Assembly: GCA_963585895.1 (NCBI GenBank)
Contig: CAUZXS010004367.1
Location: forward strand, 41,445-105,444
DNA length: 64,000 nucleotides
Source: Sepioteuthis lessoniana
Taxonomy: Eukaryota; Mollusca; Cephalopoda; Myopsida; Loliginidae
Reading direction: 5' to 3'
Below the pieces are notes generated by a model that was given only the letters and a program-made list of their open reading frames with translations, made no database searches and was not told the DNA's origin. Positions 34,348 through 47,145 of this stretch are shown here, piece after piece (positions within the stretch are counted from its first letter, which is position 1; each line of letters begins with the position of its first letter). The translations under genes were made by a program, and so were the position numbers.

Positions 34348-34620
34348 TTGATGTTCAATTTTTTGAAAGTGAAAGTGATGTCAACACACACATTGGTAAG
34401 GAGTAGATTGTTATTAACAGGTTATGTGATTTCTTCTAAGTTGTGGCTGTTAGTACAATTGTATGGATGCACCACCAAGACGCTAACGAAATGCATGAAG
34501 CAAAATCTAGATCGGAACTACACAAGAATGTTACGCGCTATTTTGAACAAACTCTGGAGGTAACACCTCACAAAACAGCAGCTGTACACTAACTTAACTC
34601 CCATCTCCCAGGAAGTAATC
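34348..34620 (+). pseudogene. LINE fragment, same family as 19655-20965
   Basis: Reads VQLYGCTTKTLTKCMKQNLD, RNYTRMLRAILNKLWR, then after a stop HLTKQQLY. The corresponding part of the larger remnant (near 20600-20700) has the same order, including ML/YRAI and the KQQLYGHL stretch. Only the region after the RT domain is present. Confidence 0.75.
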
Positions 34621-35490
34621 GTTCTTCTGAGTCCTTGAATTTGAGATCCCTGTTCTAATGTTTGCTTAGTAATAGTACAACAAAAGTAAGGGCAATTTTG
34701 GTAAAGAAAGAAAAACGATTACTATGTAATGTGTATTAGATTTTCTGGAATTTTCTTAATTTTAAATCAACATTATTAATATTACCGTTATCTAATACCA
34801 GTGTTTAATCGAGGCGGGCCAGAGTTGAAAAAACAACGACCAAAAACAAAAACTAAATTGCTCTCATACTTGCGGAATGATTCGCGAGACAGTCATGCTA
34901 TGGTAAGCGCCCAATCTACATATTGAAGTTCAGCACATAATTTGGCGGGAAATACATTTGAATAGATCAGGTCCTAGACATGAACATATGAAATGTAAAA
35001 TAAAATTGTACTTTTTATAAATGAATTAGAATTACTAAAATTGAATTATACTTTTAAGTCTTCAAACTACAACTTAAAGAATTGTGATATTAAGATATTC
35101 CTTAGTTTCGTAAATAAATTAACCAATGAAAAACGGAGTAGAACGAGGGTCAGAGGTTATTATTGACGTCAAGTTCCCGGCATCTTTTCTTTTCTTTTTT
35201 TTAAAACTTACACGTTGTTGTTTCAATTCGCATGTGTCGGATGTCCCGGTATCATTCTTTAAATGGCTGGAAATACATTTCATATTCGCTTAAAGTCTAC
35301 TAGAAAAAAGGCCATTTTATTTGTGCAACGCGCTTATTGATATCATCTTTTAATATCTTTATGCAAAATTTGATGATAGAGAGTAAAAAGATCTGAAATT
35401 AAAACAATCACTGGTTTCTGCGAAAAGTGAATTTTCACATCCACTAATTAGCTATCCTAGTGGAATTATTGTGTGTTGCGGTGCCAGGAA
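34621..35490 (+). promoter_or_regulatory. Probable promoter and 5' leader of gene 2
   Basis: Repeat-free, with somewhat more CpG than the surroundings (for example GGCGGGCC near 34812 and TTCGCGAGAC near 34879). It contains the perfect CRE palindrome TGACGTCA at 35164-35171. In-frame stops, including TAG at 35458-35460, precede the first ATG at 35491. Transcription start is not defined. Confidence 0.4.
35164..35171. promoter_or_regulatory. CRE palindrome TGACGTCA
   Basis: Perfect CREB/ATF-type binding site 320 bp before the candidate start codon of gene 2, in repeat-free DNA. Confidence 0.5.
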
Positions 35491-35519
35491 ATGATCGATG
35501 ACAATTCTATAATTTCAAG
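35491..35519 (+). CDS. Gene 2 candidate coding exon 1
   Basis: ATG at 35491 follows an in-frame TAG, and the exon ends AAG before the donor GTAAAC. Nine codons (MIDDNSIIS) plus two bases are encoded. The two bases join the first base of the exon at 45308 to give Ser, and the frame then runs open into ATG 45318. The support is the start context, the donor and phase compatibility. A one-in-three chance match of phase cannot be excluded, in which case translation starts at 45318 and this is leader sequence. Confidence 0.45.
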
Positions 35520-38500
35520 GTAAACATTTTTGTTTCCATTGTATATATTTTCTCTAAACTATACTTTATATGAATTAAATGATAAACACTAACAGATTGT
35601 CTTTTTTTCGATTTTTACATTTCTTTCTTAGTATAAAAGATTGTCACGTGTCAAATCTGTGGGTTTTTTAACCTATTTTTTTAAAATTATTTTTTTTTAA
35701 ATCCAGAAAAAGACCCAAACAAACTCTTACACTTGTTATTATTTATGTTTTTTTTTTGTTTTTTTTTTAAATTTTTAAAAATTTGCATGTGTATAATGCA
35801 CTGCTCGTAATAAAACTGATTAAATTTCTTAAATTCATGTCTGATATTAAATAGAAAAAATTGGTTACGACTGATGCTGTTTTTACTAGTTAGTTGTATT
35901 TTATTTGTTCTTACCATGTGTTGACACAATTACCTTTTTAATTGCGCAGTTTTCTTTGTTTTAAATATTTTACTGCTTCAGTCAATGAAAGTTTTTAATC
36001 GTTCCATAGTAGTTTTTTGTCTCGTTCCAAAAGAATTTTGTATGGTGGTATTTTTAAACGTGATAAGCAATTTGAGTAAGTGGGCATTATTAGTTTTAAC
36101 TCTCAAATGATAATAGTACACACAAATCTTCACCCGGGTAACACGAGGTAATTAATGATATGAATGAATAAACTCGAATTATACCAATAATTTGGTATAT
36201 AATATTTATCTCTTGTTGATTAAGATAATAGTTGTAAGCTTTTACTTACTGTTTCAATACGGCTTCCTGTTTCAACGATATGAGAAATATTTTACTAAGT
36301 ATGTTAATTCAAACTTTTGACAAAACATCTGTTATTCTATTGTACTTAGTTTCTAAGTTCAGTTTTGAGTTTTGTCTATGTCTATAGATTAATTTTTGTT
36401 TTTAGTTAACAGGACACTCTTTTATATTTGGGTTTTAAAAAAGCACGCGAATTAAGTATTCAAATTAAAGGATACGATTTATTTGTCGTCACTTGTACTT
36501 AATCTAAGTACAATTGAAAAGATTGTTGGGTAAAGACCTCGGTATTCCCCCCCCCCCACACCAAAAAAAAAAACTTACGAATAGATAGAGCCCATACAGT
36601 ATAGATGTAAATTAAAATCCGTCAACGACTCTGGAAAAGTACATAGAATTAAAATAAGTTTACGAAATTGGTACATTGTGCTATTGTCGAAGTTTTATCT
36701 AAACTTTTTTGTTGGTTTTTACTTTATCATTTATTTGCGAAATTCTTTGTAATTTCTTAAAAGTTCGACTCTTTATTGAAAGTATCGTCGTAAAACCAAT
36801 TGCATGGTTTTGTTTTTTTAAACTGGTTTTTCAAGATAAAGACATTGAATGATCACCTATATCTAAAATAATTAAATTATGATTTAAATTAAAATACAAC
36901 TGTAACAAAAAAATGCATTTTTTTTTTTTTTCTTTAAATTTTTTTTAAAAATTGAGTTTATCTGCACGTGGATAAAAAATTACTGTTTGATCGGTAAACC
37001 ACGTGCTGATATGAAAAAAAAAAATCACCTTTTCGAGCAAGCAAATTCTTTAAAAAAAATTTTTTTTTTTAATCCTTAAATTTTCTGTGTTGGAAATTTA
37101 AGTCATCTATTAATTTTTTAAAATTAGATCTTTTGCTGCTACTTAAAACAAAAAACAAAAAAAACTTTGTGTGTGTCGTGGCATTTTTTGGGCTGATATT
37201 TGTTGCTTTCTTCTAAAGATGGCTGACCAGCCACTTTATGAAAAGAGACTTAAATCCACCCCAGCACAAAAAAAAAACATAAATAATAATTGACTCGTTT
37301 CATTGTTAGCGAAAAAAGTGACCTAATATGACCTGAAAAATTTGTCTGGCTATAGTTTTAACTTTTATTTAAAATCTTTTAATTACTGGGTAATCAATTT
37401 AACCAAGGCTAAATTCATTTTCGTTATTGTATTGAAGATTAAATATAGCAAGCATTAATGAACTAGTTTAGTTTTTTCCTCTAGTTTCTTTTCAATTAAG
37501 TGTTTATTTTATAACTCCACTATATTTTAATTTCAAATAAACTTATTTAGTATTTAAATTTTATAGACAACTGGGTTTTTTTTTAAATTTTTCTAAAGTT
37601 TTTTTAGTCCTAAAAAAGTTTTTAAAGACTTGTACAATAAAAAATAAAAAATAAAACTACGCAAGTTTTTCATTTTAAGTTAAATTTAATGATTAAGTTC
37701 GGGATTCTATTTAACTCAATGATCCTTGATTGAACTGTTTTATTTTAGAGTTAAAAAGTAAATAACTTTTTGTATTTTTTTACTAGTTTACTGACATTGT
37801 AAATAACAAGTAAAATTATCAAAAATTAAACATAAATTTATTAAACCCTTTTATACTTTGAGAATGCAATTTTATTGAAATAATTATAAATCATAGTTAA
37901 AACAAAACTTGACTAAGTCTTCATTGCCTTTTTCCCCTCTTTTTTCAAAGTAAAATTGAAATTACATAGGTGCCTTATTCTTGTTTATATTTCTTTAAAA
38001 CTTCAGTTATTTATTGTTTTAAAAATTGTATCTTGGTCGTCATTTTACGATCATTAAGAAAGTAATGCGAATCGGAAATAAAGTTTGAACGATATTTGTA
38101 AGGACGAAAGTTACGACAAAAAGCAACTGAAATTAAGACGAAAGAAATTGATTGAAAAATTAATTGACAATGCTAGGTAGTCGGGTTTATGAAATAAGAT
38201 TTATTTTCCAAAAAGTTCTGTAATTTAGAGATATTAGATATTGTGGTGTAAAGTTACGAATCTTTTGATGTGAATGAAATTTGGAAATAATCGCAACGTA
38301 AAATAAAAAAAATAGAAGTTTTGTATTCTTCCTTCGAACTTAAAATTCAAATGTGATTTCGTTTTACCAATTTTTTTTTTATTTAATATTCTTAATTGTA
38401 AGGACATTTTTTTTAGCATTTTGTACATTGTGAAATTTTTTGGGGGGGTGGGTAACAAACTTTTGTGAATACAAATTATATTGCAAGTCTAATTTCAAGT

Positions 38501-39990
38501 TGTGTTTTTTTTTTTTTTTTTATTTAAATTTAAAAATTGTAGAATTTGACTTTCTTTAGGATTGACGTGGGCTGGACTTTCACCAATTTAGGCCGTAAGC
38601 TGTATGAAATTTGGCTTAAATTTTTTTTTTATATTGTCGATGGCTTTTTGACTGATGCACTGCAACATTGATGGAATAAGTGTGAACTGCGAGGGAGACA
38701 ATGTTGAAATAAACCTCATTTGGTCACATTCCATGAGAGTATCTTGATTAGCCCGAACTTTCCAGCTGGCTCTAGTATATTTTTTATGAATTACTGCTAA
38801 AGAGTAAAAAAATAAAATGATATATTTGGAGTGGGGTAAAAAATAAAGCCCATAGGCCCTACAGCTTATTTACACCTGAGTATAAAATTGAGTAATCTTT
38901 GTGCTGATATTTATGTGTAACCTAGGTGAAGAATGTGTATTGTTAAATACATAGTGCGTCTAAAATTTAAAAAAAAAAGTTCCTTTTGGAACAAGACACA
39001 AAAATACCATGGAACTATTAAAAACTTGCATTGACCAAAGTCGAACATATGGAATGATTTTCCCTGGGTTGATATATTGATCTAAGGGGAGGTTGTGAAA
39101 AGGTCACTAGTTGCCTTGTAATGAAACAATTTAATTTATTCCTTTTTGCATAGAAAATAAGATTTGTCTTGCTTTTTCTGGAATCACTACTTAACTCTAA
39201 TAAGACTACTGCAAAATAAAACTATAAAGTCTACAATTTGCTTATTTACCAGAAAACTTATGATAAACATGTTTAAATATTAAATAAAAATTTGATGTGA
39301 AACAATATTTAAATTTAGGGAATAAACATAGTTTTGATTTTGAATCTGTTAATCAGAAGTTTTTAATTTAACTCTTAACTTTGAGCTCTTTAGCCTAAAT
39401 TTAAATTCTTGCCTTTTTTTTATGTGTGATCCTCTCATTGGTGCTATTATGTTGGAAGTGGGGTGGTGATTAAAGTATCATTGGTGTAACTGGCTCAAAT
39501 GGTTAATTTGTTTTTTGGTCTTTTCTACTGTTTTAATTGATTTGGTGAAAATACAGTTGTTACCCCCCTCCCATTTATTTAATGTATTTGATATACAATA
39601 TAAATATATTTGCACTTTGTATTAAGTTATTTACTAAGCTTAGTTGTGGTAAAAGACAAGATTTAGGAGCACCCAATGAGAATCAAACAATGATTTTTCT
39701 CATCTAGCTTGCTAACCATTTCTTTTAGTATTGTAAGTCCATTTAAGTTTTTTTTTTATTAATTTGGTTAGCCAACAATGTTTGTTATTGATACACAATT
39801 CAATATGGACTGTAATTTTAAGGCTTTTTAAATTTAGGTTAATTTTTCTAAAACTTTATCAATATAATATAAACAAGAAAACATTGTGTTTATAAAGGTA
39901 AACTTTTATATTTCATTGATTATATTAAACACAAAAACATGTGATCTATACTTTGTAATTTTAAAACTACTGACAACATTTTTCTCCTGT
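35520..39990 (+). other. Repeat-poor first part of gene 2 intron 1
   Basis: About 4.5 kb of AT-rich DNA with many A and T homopolymers but none of the SINE or REP-B families. Three CACGTG palindromes occur at 35645-35650, 36965-36970 and 37000-37005. A C run lies at 36547-36557. Open frames here are low-complexity. Confidence 0.6.
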
Positions 39991-39992
39991 TG

Positions 39993-40690
39993 GTAAGGTT
40001 TAGGATCAGCTGACTATATCTCCTCTCCTCAAAACAGAATTTGATGGTGAGGCTCCATATCTGGAGTGTGAAGTACCCCTTCATTGTCATTACTCCCAGG
40101 TTCACTAACCTAGAGTTGTAGTATTTGTTAGGATCCCATTTATGGTTCAAATAGATTTATTTGAAAATTATATACATTCAATAGAAATACTTTATAATAT
40201 AAATGCCCACCCCCATTACAGCCTAGTCAGCTAAGGTTGTAGAATATATCGACTGCATCTCTGGAGATAGTTAAGACCACCTCTCTCCCTCTGTGTCCTG
40301 GATACGACGCCAAACCATCTGATGGTAAGGTTCCAGTCCGGGAGCTTTGGGGAATGTAGAGTGCCTCTTCATTACCATTACTCTCTGGTCCACTTTGGAG
40401 TGGTTGGCCCTATCAGCTGGGGCTGTAGAATGCACTGACTGCATCTCTGCAAAGGTGTAAGACCCTCACAAATTATCCTGTATATGGCATTAAACAATTT
40501 GATGGTGAGGCTATAGTAATGCTGGAGCTTTGGGGAATGCATAGTACCCCTTCAGTGCTATTGTTCAAGTCCACTCTTGCCCAGAGTGGTCCTAGATATG
40601 GATTGGATAGAAGTTTGACATTTTAACTGAGTGCAAACAAATGACTTATGCTAAACTGAATTGTTTGGAATAGAACTGTTTGATCATTTA
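39993..40690 (+). repeat. REP-B copies, left of mariner
   Basis: Three partial 5' blocks (near 40020, 40215-40400 and 40420-40600) and modules up to TTTGATCATTTA, where the mariner is inserted. Confidence 0.65.
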
Positions 40691-41993
40691 CAAGAGCACA
40701 CAATAAGTTTCCAGACTTTTTTTGTATGAAACTCTAGTCCCCTTTGAAGTAATCTCCTCTGGCTGCAATGCACTTGTACCATTCCAACAAGTTCTGGAAG
40801 GTCCCATGGAAGTCCTCTTATGTGAGCATGTCAGTGACCTTCGTCACAGCCTCTTTCATCTCCTCAATTGTCTCATAAGGACAGCCTCTAAGTTTTTCTT
40901 TGAGCTTTGGGAATAACCAAAAGTCACAGGGAGCAAGGTCTGGACTATAGGGAGGCTGAGGAACTATCTTGATGCCCATCTTGGTCAAATAGTCTGTGAC
41001 TATTTGTGAAGTTGTGGACTGGTGCATTGTCCTGGTGGAAATACCACTGACCCGATTTGAAGAGTGCTGGCCTCTTCCAATGGAATCTCTTCCTGAACAC
41101 CCTTAAAACCTTAATATAGTGTTCCTTGTTGACTGTCTGTCCAGTGGGAACCCAGTGCATGTAGATCATACCAGTGCTGTCAAAAAAAGGATCATCAAAA
41201 GTTTGTGGGTGGATTTGCTCTGTCTAGCCTTCTTGGGTCTAGGAAAGCCAGCATGCTTCCACTGGGAACTCTGTCTCTTGGTCATAGCAGTAGATCTAGG
41301 TTTCATCGCAGGTCACCAGAGCGTCAAGAACTGCGGGATCTGAATTGATCAGCTTGACCATCTCCCTGCTGTCATGACAATGTCTTTCTTTCTGACTTTC
41401 TCTGAGCACCTTAAGACAAACTTTGCGCAAATCTTCCGCATCTTCAGTTCCTCGCAAATAATTGTGTGTACAGTTTCCACACTGACATCAAACTGTGTAC
41501 TTATTGTCTCTATAGACACACGACGGTCCTTATCCATGAAATTCTTTATTTGGCCAATCAACTCTGGTGTTCTGACTTCCTTACTCCTCCCACACCTCTC
41601 ATCATCCCTCACAGACTCCCTGCCTTCCTTGAATCTCTTATGCCACACAAAAACTGATGCTCGATTCATGCAAGATGGTCAAAAAGTAGTCTGAAGCATT
41701 CCATATGTTTCTGTGGCATTTTTCCAAGTTTAAAACAGAATTTTATTGCATATCGTTCTTCTAAAGTGTCCTCATGTCCAGATTGCATTTTTGAAATTCA
41801 CCAGCTGTGACAATGAGGCTTTAGTAGGGTGTATTCCAATTGCTGCTGCAGCTGTTCATTTGAACATGAAATCATAAGAATTGGTCAGTTATCTCATAAG
41901 ATGTATAGAAATAACATACTGAATTTTCAAGAGTCTACGACAACTTTAAATGCCTGTACAGAAACAGTCTGGAAACTTATTGAAGGCCTCTCG
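40691..41993 (-). mobile_element. Mariner (Tc1/mariner) transposon, inactive
   Basis: A 1303-bp element with terminal inverted repeats. Both ends share CAATAAGTTTCCAGAC (40701-40716; complement at 41966-41981), with outer bases CAAGAGC at the left and the complement of CGAGAGGCC at the right. It is flanked by the TA target duplication at 40689-40690 and 41994-41995. The surrounding REP-B module reads through if the element is removed. Confidence 0.9.
40734..41788 (-). pseudogene. Mariner transposase pseudogene
   Basis: Starts at ATG 41788-41786 (MQSGHEDTLEERYAIKFCFK) and ends at TAG 40736-40734, about 1.05 kb as expected for a roughly 345-residue transposase. In order: N-terminal helix-turn-helix with VWHKRFKEGRESVRDDERCG, RRVSIETISTQFDVSVETVH, the first catalytic Asp in VTCDET near 41290, FHQDNAPVH with the second Asp near 41032, and PPYSPDLAPCDFWLFPKLKE with the third Asp near 40920, a DD34D-type spacing. 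Several frameshifts and stops (for example near 41670, 41280, 41040 and 40818) break it. The frame order and motifs are seen; the family assignment is from knowledge. Confidence 0.88.
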
Positions 41994-42175
41994 TAACTTT
42001 GTGTAAACAAATGACTGATATTTAATTGAATTGTTAGTGATACACAGCAATGCTTAGAATCATTTAAGTGTATGCTAAAGAATGAGTTTAGAAATCATGT
42101 ATTTATTGTGTGTGTGTGTGTGATTTGGCATTTAAAAACCTACAATGTTTGATGTGTCATAAAATCAAACCAGAC
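41994..42175 (+). repeat. REP-B copy, right of mariner
   Basis: Resumes with TTTGTGTAAACAAATGACTG and ends with a (TG)n tract at 42107-42122 and a diverged tail (GATTTGGCATTTAAAAACC). Confidence 0.65.
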
Positions 42176-42289
42176 TTGTGGGTTGTTGAAAAATTGGAAA
42201 AGTGCTTCTGTTTTGTCTAATCGATAAGGCATTTTCACTTTACCAACTATATAGATTTCCCTTACTATGAGTAGGAGGCAACACAGTGT

Positions 42290-42540
42290 AGATTTTTAAG
42301 TGGAGTTTAAGAAGTTTAAATTCACTTTTCCTTCTCTTAGATGGGTTGCCACATCAGTGTTAAAGAGCCTAGTATGCACTATTTACCCATGACTGAAAGG
42401 AAAATAGTGGGATTCATGCCTTTCTGAAGGGTATTAGCACTCTGCGAAATGCCAAGTCTTATCAGGATTTGAACTCTGGTTGCTGTGTCCACTTCCTATG
42501 ATGATACTCATTATGCCATGAACACCTTCATTTATCAACA
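42290..42540 (-). repeat. SINE-D copy
   Basis: Reverse orientation: TTCACTTTTCCTTCTCTTAG, ACTATTTACCCATGAC, complement of the B box (GGATTTGAACTCTGG) and of the A-box region (TCATTATGCCATGAAC). A 32-T tract follows at 42560-42592. Confidence 0.65.
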
Positions 42541-42784
42541 GTGTAAATCTCAAAGGTATGCACTATTTTTTTTTTTTTTTTTTTTTTTTTTTCAAAAGAA
42601 CATAATTCAGCAAGCATGATAGATGAGGCTGTTTTGGGCAGGAGGTAAATCCTGAGTTTCTCATGTACAAAAATATTACAAAATTCTTTTAAAATGAAAA
42701 CTAATTTCAAGGTTTAAATGTCTTAAAATAAAATCTTAATTTTACGGTTTCTTGCTGAGATGTAAAATATTCACTTTTGTCTCA

Positions 42785-43215
42785 TTGGCCAGTCAGCTGG
42801 GGCTGTAGAATACACCGACTGCACCACTGCAGTGAGGTAAGACTCTCCCACTCATGATTGTCCTGGATATGAATATAAACAATCTGATGGTGAGGTTCCA
42901 GTGATGCTGGGGCTTTCAGTAATGCAGAGCATCCCCTTATTGCCATTGCTTCTAGGTCCACTCTGGCCCGGAATGGTAGCACATGATAGGGCCCCAACTA
43001 TATGGGTTAAATAGAATTAAGCTGCATACTTGTGCTAAACTGAATTGTTTGAATTAGGACTTAACTAAACTGAATAGCTCGAAATAGAAACATTTTTGGC
43101 TATTAAACTGTGTACTTATGCTAAACTAAATTGTTTGAAATAGAACTGTTTTTGTCATTGAAACTGTACTTATGCTAAACTGAATTGTTTGATATAGAAC
43201 TGTTTTGACAACAAA
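42785..43215 (+). repeat. REP-B copy
   Basis: Full 5' block starting GGCCAGTCAGCTGGGGCTG, then TTATGCTAAACTGAATTGTTT modules. The tail is missing. Confidence 0.7.
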
Positions 43216-43339
43216 CCATCAATAAAATTGCTCCATTAATGTTTATATTGTACATGACAACCTTTTAACTTTAAAAAATATCCACAGAAATTGGGGGCCA
43301 TCTTACATGCTTAGTATAAAATGTGAACCTTAAATCTTG

Positions 43340-43572
43340 TTCATTAATGGTCTGGGAGATCTGGGTTCAATCCCAGGCCTAGTCATACCAAAGACTAAAA
43401 AAAATGGTACTTGATACTTCCTTGCTTAACATTCAGCATTATAAGATATATATCAAGGGTAAAGTGGAGCAATCTAGGGGAAGGAGTAGTGCTCTCCCCT
43501 ACACTTTGGTGTAGTAGCTATTGAAAAGGGAACTTTCAAGCCACCCTTGACTATGGTTGTCAACTTTACTTT
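43340..43572 (+). repeat. SINE-A copy, 5'-truncated
   Basis: Starts in the anticodon-side part of the tRNA-like head (AATGGTCTGGGAGATCTGGG), B box GGTTCAATCC intact, 3' end CAACTTTACTTTTTATT. Confidence 0.75.
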
Positions 43573-43799
43573 TTATTAGTGTGAGTAATGATTATCCCGA
43601 CCTTTTGGTGACAGTACACTACTGAACTCTTTTTAACATAATAAAATAATTTTAATAAAATTAATTTTAATAAAATAATAAAATAAAAAATAATTTTAAT
43701 AAAATAATAAGTGTAACATAATAAAAGTACTCTTATCTTACATAAGACATGGTTTAATTGCACAATTTCAATTTTTTCAAGAGCAATCCTTAATTGTCT

Positions 43800-44045
43800 C
43801 ATTATTGGAGGTATATTTACCTAGCAGTTAGTGTTTGCCAAGGCCCGAAGGACCGGGGTTCAATCCCAAGTCGAGTCAAAAAAATATGCTACGTGATGCC
43901 TCCTTGCTTAACACAGCATTATAAGGTATGGATCAAGGGTAAAGTGGAGCAATCCAGGCAAAGGAGTTGCACCCTTCCCTACACCTCAGTGTAGTAGCTA
44001 TTGAAAAGGTAGCCTTCGGGTCATCCTCGACTATGGTTGACTATT
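43800..44045 (+). repeat. SINE-A copy, diverged
   Basis: Head TTACCTAGCAGTTAGTGTTTG, B box GGGTTCAATCCC near 43857, body with TAGTAGCTATTGAAAAGG, end replaced by GACTATTATTCAC. Confidence 0.7.
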
Positions 44046-44107
44046 ATTCACTAGTTACGCTCAATGAGCAAGTTGATCAGGACGTGTAATGTAACTGTAT
44101 GGTTGCA

Positions 44108-44466
<359 letters not shown>

Positions 44467-44499
44467 CACACACATACACTCACCAAGAATGTATGTTTG

Positions 44500-45307
44500 T
44501 AATATATGAATTAATGACAGACAAGAAAGGAAGTCATGCGAACTTATTTACATTAGGGATGTGCAAAAATGTACACCTGTTAAAGCACTTTATTTTTTTA
44601 GTTAAGATTTTAAAAAGTTTTTAAATGCCAATAAAATTTTGAGTAAACTTGGGCCAGTGGCTATGGTAGCTCCATCTTGCTAATTTCTTAGCATTTTTTT
44701 GTTTGATCAGACTATCTCAAAGCATGTTTATGCGTTGAATGTATAGACGCTTTCAATCTGAACATTTTTTGGAGTTAAGATGCTTTGTAATCTTCCATGT
44801 GCCCTTCTTTTAATTGATGAACCAGTGATTCTGAAATTTTCAACCTATAGCTGTACTGATTTTTCTATCCAGAACAGCATCATTCCAACGTATCCCAAAA
44901 TGAAAAGATCTCAGTGTAGCAATTAGATTCACCAGTCTTGAAAAATATTTCAACTGCAAATGCATGGTGTGTGCCCCAGTCGAAGCCATGAAGACATTAG
45001 CTAATGTAGTTACCATAAGCAATTGCCTAAGTTCATTTACACCATACAGGTGACTGTTTAAAATGTGGGAGGTATTTTTGCTGCACTTTGTATGTGGTTT
45101 AAGACTTTTTTTGTATGTTTTGGAAAGACCTTAGTCCTATCCCATCCCCAAGTTGGTACAGATTCCATTTGGAAATGCAGAGGTAATGTATTATAAGGAA
45201 AATCTTCTAGTTTTATAATTTTTCTTTTGTAAGACATGAGTTTTATTAAAGTGTGTGTGTGTGTGTGTATGCATATTAATAATAATAATCCTGTTATGTT
45301 TTGGTAG
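44500..45307 (+). other. End of gene 2 intron 1
   Basis: No repeat family except a (TG)n tract at 45252-45268. Ends in the acceptor TTTTGGTAG (45299-45307). Confidence 0.5.
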
Positions 45308-45415
45308 TTTTTGGAGTATGGATAATTCATTACCAGACGTTTCGGACATATTTGCCTTTAGCCGGTTAGATCTCATTGAATCTGACTGGAGCCCAGAAAG
45401 AGAATTTGAAAACTG
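45308..45415 (+). CDS. Gene 2 coding exon 2 (acidic protein, possibly ATF6/CREB-like)
   Basis: Acceptor TTGGTAG, donor GTAAGA after 45415 (phase 2). Encodes residues 11-45 if exon 1 is right. An internal ATG at 45318 has an excellent context (A at -3, G at +4) and is the alternative start. Key residues are DNSLPDVSDIFAF, RLDLIESDW and PEREFEN. With exons 3 and 4 it gives an acidic, Ser-rich stretch without cysteine motifs or a membrane segment. The pattern of a Leu-Asp stretch, DW, then FDTSEL recalls the N-terminal activation region of ATF6, but the similarity is short and from memory. A different acidic nuclear protein is possible. Confidence 0.75.
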
Positions 45416-45636
45416 GTAAGACTTTTTTATTATTATTATATATACTTAGGATATCACCTTTTCATAATATCACTTCATTCTTTTTTATGAAATATTCTTT
45501 ATCATGTCTACATTGTTTCACTTAGATTTACTTTGTATTCATCATATATACTAACTTTTTATCCAATCCTAGCTAGGACTATTTGTTGACTTTTGCAGCA
45601 GTAGGCCTAGCCTTGACCAACTATTACACACACAGA

Positions 45637-45920
45637 TGGAGGTGCCTATGGTGTAATGGTTATCGTCGTAGGAAATGGACACGGCGATATGAGTTCAAAT
45701 CCTGGACGAGACTGATTGCATTTCACATAGCACTAATACCCTTGGGAAAGGTATGAATCCAATTATTCTCCCTCCTGCTATGGGTAAATAGTAGGGCAGA
45801 GTAGGTTCTTCAGCTTTGGTGAGGCAACTAGTCTAGGAGAAGGAAAACTCTGAATTCAAACCTGTTAAACTCCGTTTAAAAATTGACCCTGTGTCATATC
45901 CGGCCCGAGCGGAGGGGTTA
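45637..45920 (+). repeat. SINE-D copy, best preserved
   Basis: A box TGGTGTAATGG at 45649-45659 and B box AGTTCAAATCC at 45692-45702. Body with CACTAATACCCTTGGGAAAG, CTATGGGTAAATAGTAGGGC and GGAAAACTCTGAATTCAAAC, and tail TTGACCCTGTGTCATATCC... GGAGGGGTTAG. A (CA)n tract follows at 45931-45962. Confidence 0.85.
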
Positions 45921-45925
45921 GTTAT

Positions 45926-45964
<39 letters not shown>

Positions 45965-46454
45965 TTGTATCTCACATATAGTGACCCCCCCCCAACATTT
46001 GGCTAAAATTTAGGTCCCAGAAAGTTGAATGATACAAGAGTGTATTGGTACTTAGTATAGCATAAGGCCAAATGGTAATAGGAAGATGTTGTTATAATCT
46101 GAACGAAAAAGGTCTGTTTTCTTTGAAAATTAGCATTAAAAATCCTGAATATAAACTGGGAGAAATATGCCATTGTCTTTGTGATTAGACAAACTCCTAT
46201 ATTTGTACAGGCAGCCTGTGGATATAGCCAGAAAAAATTGTAACAAAAATAAAATGGTAGGACCAAGATGTACTGAATAACATTTTAAGTTTGCCAAAAC
46301 AAATATTGTATAGAACAGGGTTCAAATAACCTGTTGAATTTTAATAATTTTATACTACTGACAAAACTTCAGCCTGCTCTCCAGAAACTCCTGAAAGTTG
46401 TTCAGTGCACTTACAGATTTGATTGCAAAACCATGAAATATTCCTTAGCTGTAA

Positions 46455-47145
46455 AGTTTTGTCAGCTAGGGCTGTAGAATACACCAACTGCATCTCTACA
46501 GAGGGGGTAAGACTTCCCCTATGGGTGTCCTGGATATTGCTCCCGGGTTCACTTTGGCTCAGTGGTAGCACCTGATAGTCCTATCTATGGGTCAAATAGA
46601 ACAGTTTGACATTTAAACTGTGTACAAACAAATGACTTTAGTTAAAGCAAATTGTTACCAATAGAACTGTTAGACAATTTAACTGTGTAAAGAAATTACT
46701 TTAATTGAATTATTAGTCATACATAGAAATACTTGAAACTCTTTAAATGCATGCCTAAATTAAATTATTGGTATTACATAGCCATACTTGAAACCATTTG
46801 ACCATATGCAAATAAATGAATAGTGTTTAATAGAATACTTAAGTATTAAATAGCAATACTTGTAACCTCTTCATTGTCCACAAACAAATGATTAATATCT
46901 AATAGAATTGTTGGTGTTAGCAATAATTGAAACCATTTAATTGTAGCAATACTAGTGAGCAAACAAATGACTGATGTTAAATTCTGACTGTTATACAGTA
47001 ATAATTGAAAACATTTAACTGTGTACAAATAAAATTAGCTCAGGCTCATAAAAATATCAACAAAATGTTTACAAATCATGTATTTGATATGTATAAAAAC
47101 GATTTGGCATTAAATAACGTACAACAGTTGATATGCCTTAAAACC
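46455..47145 (+). repeat. REP-B copy
   Basis: 5' block (GTCAGCTAGGGCTGTAGAAT), many modules and tail (ACGATTTGGCATTAAATAACG, GTTGATATGCCTTAAAACC). Confidence 0.7.
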
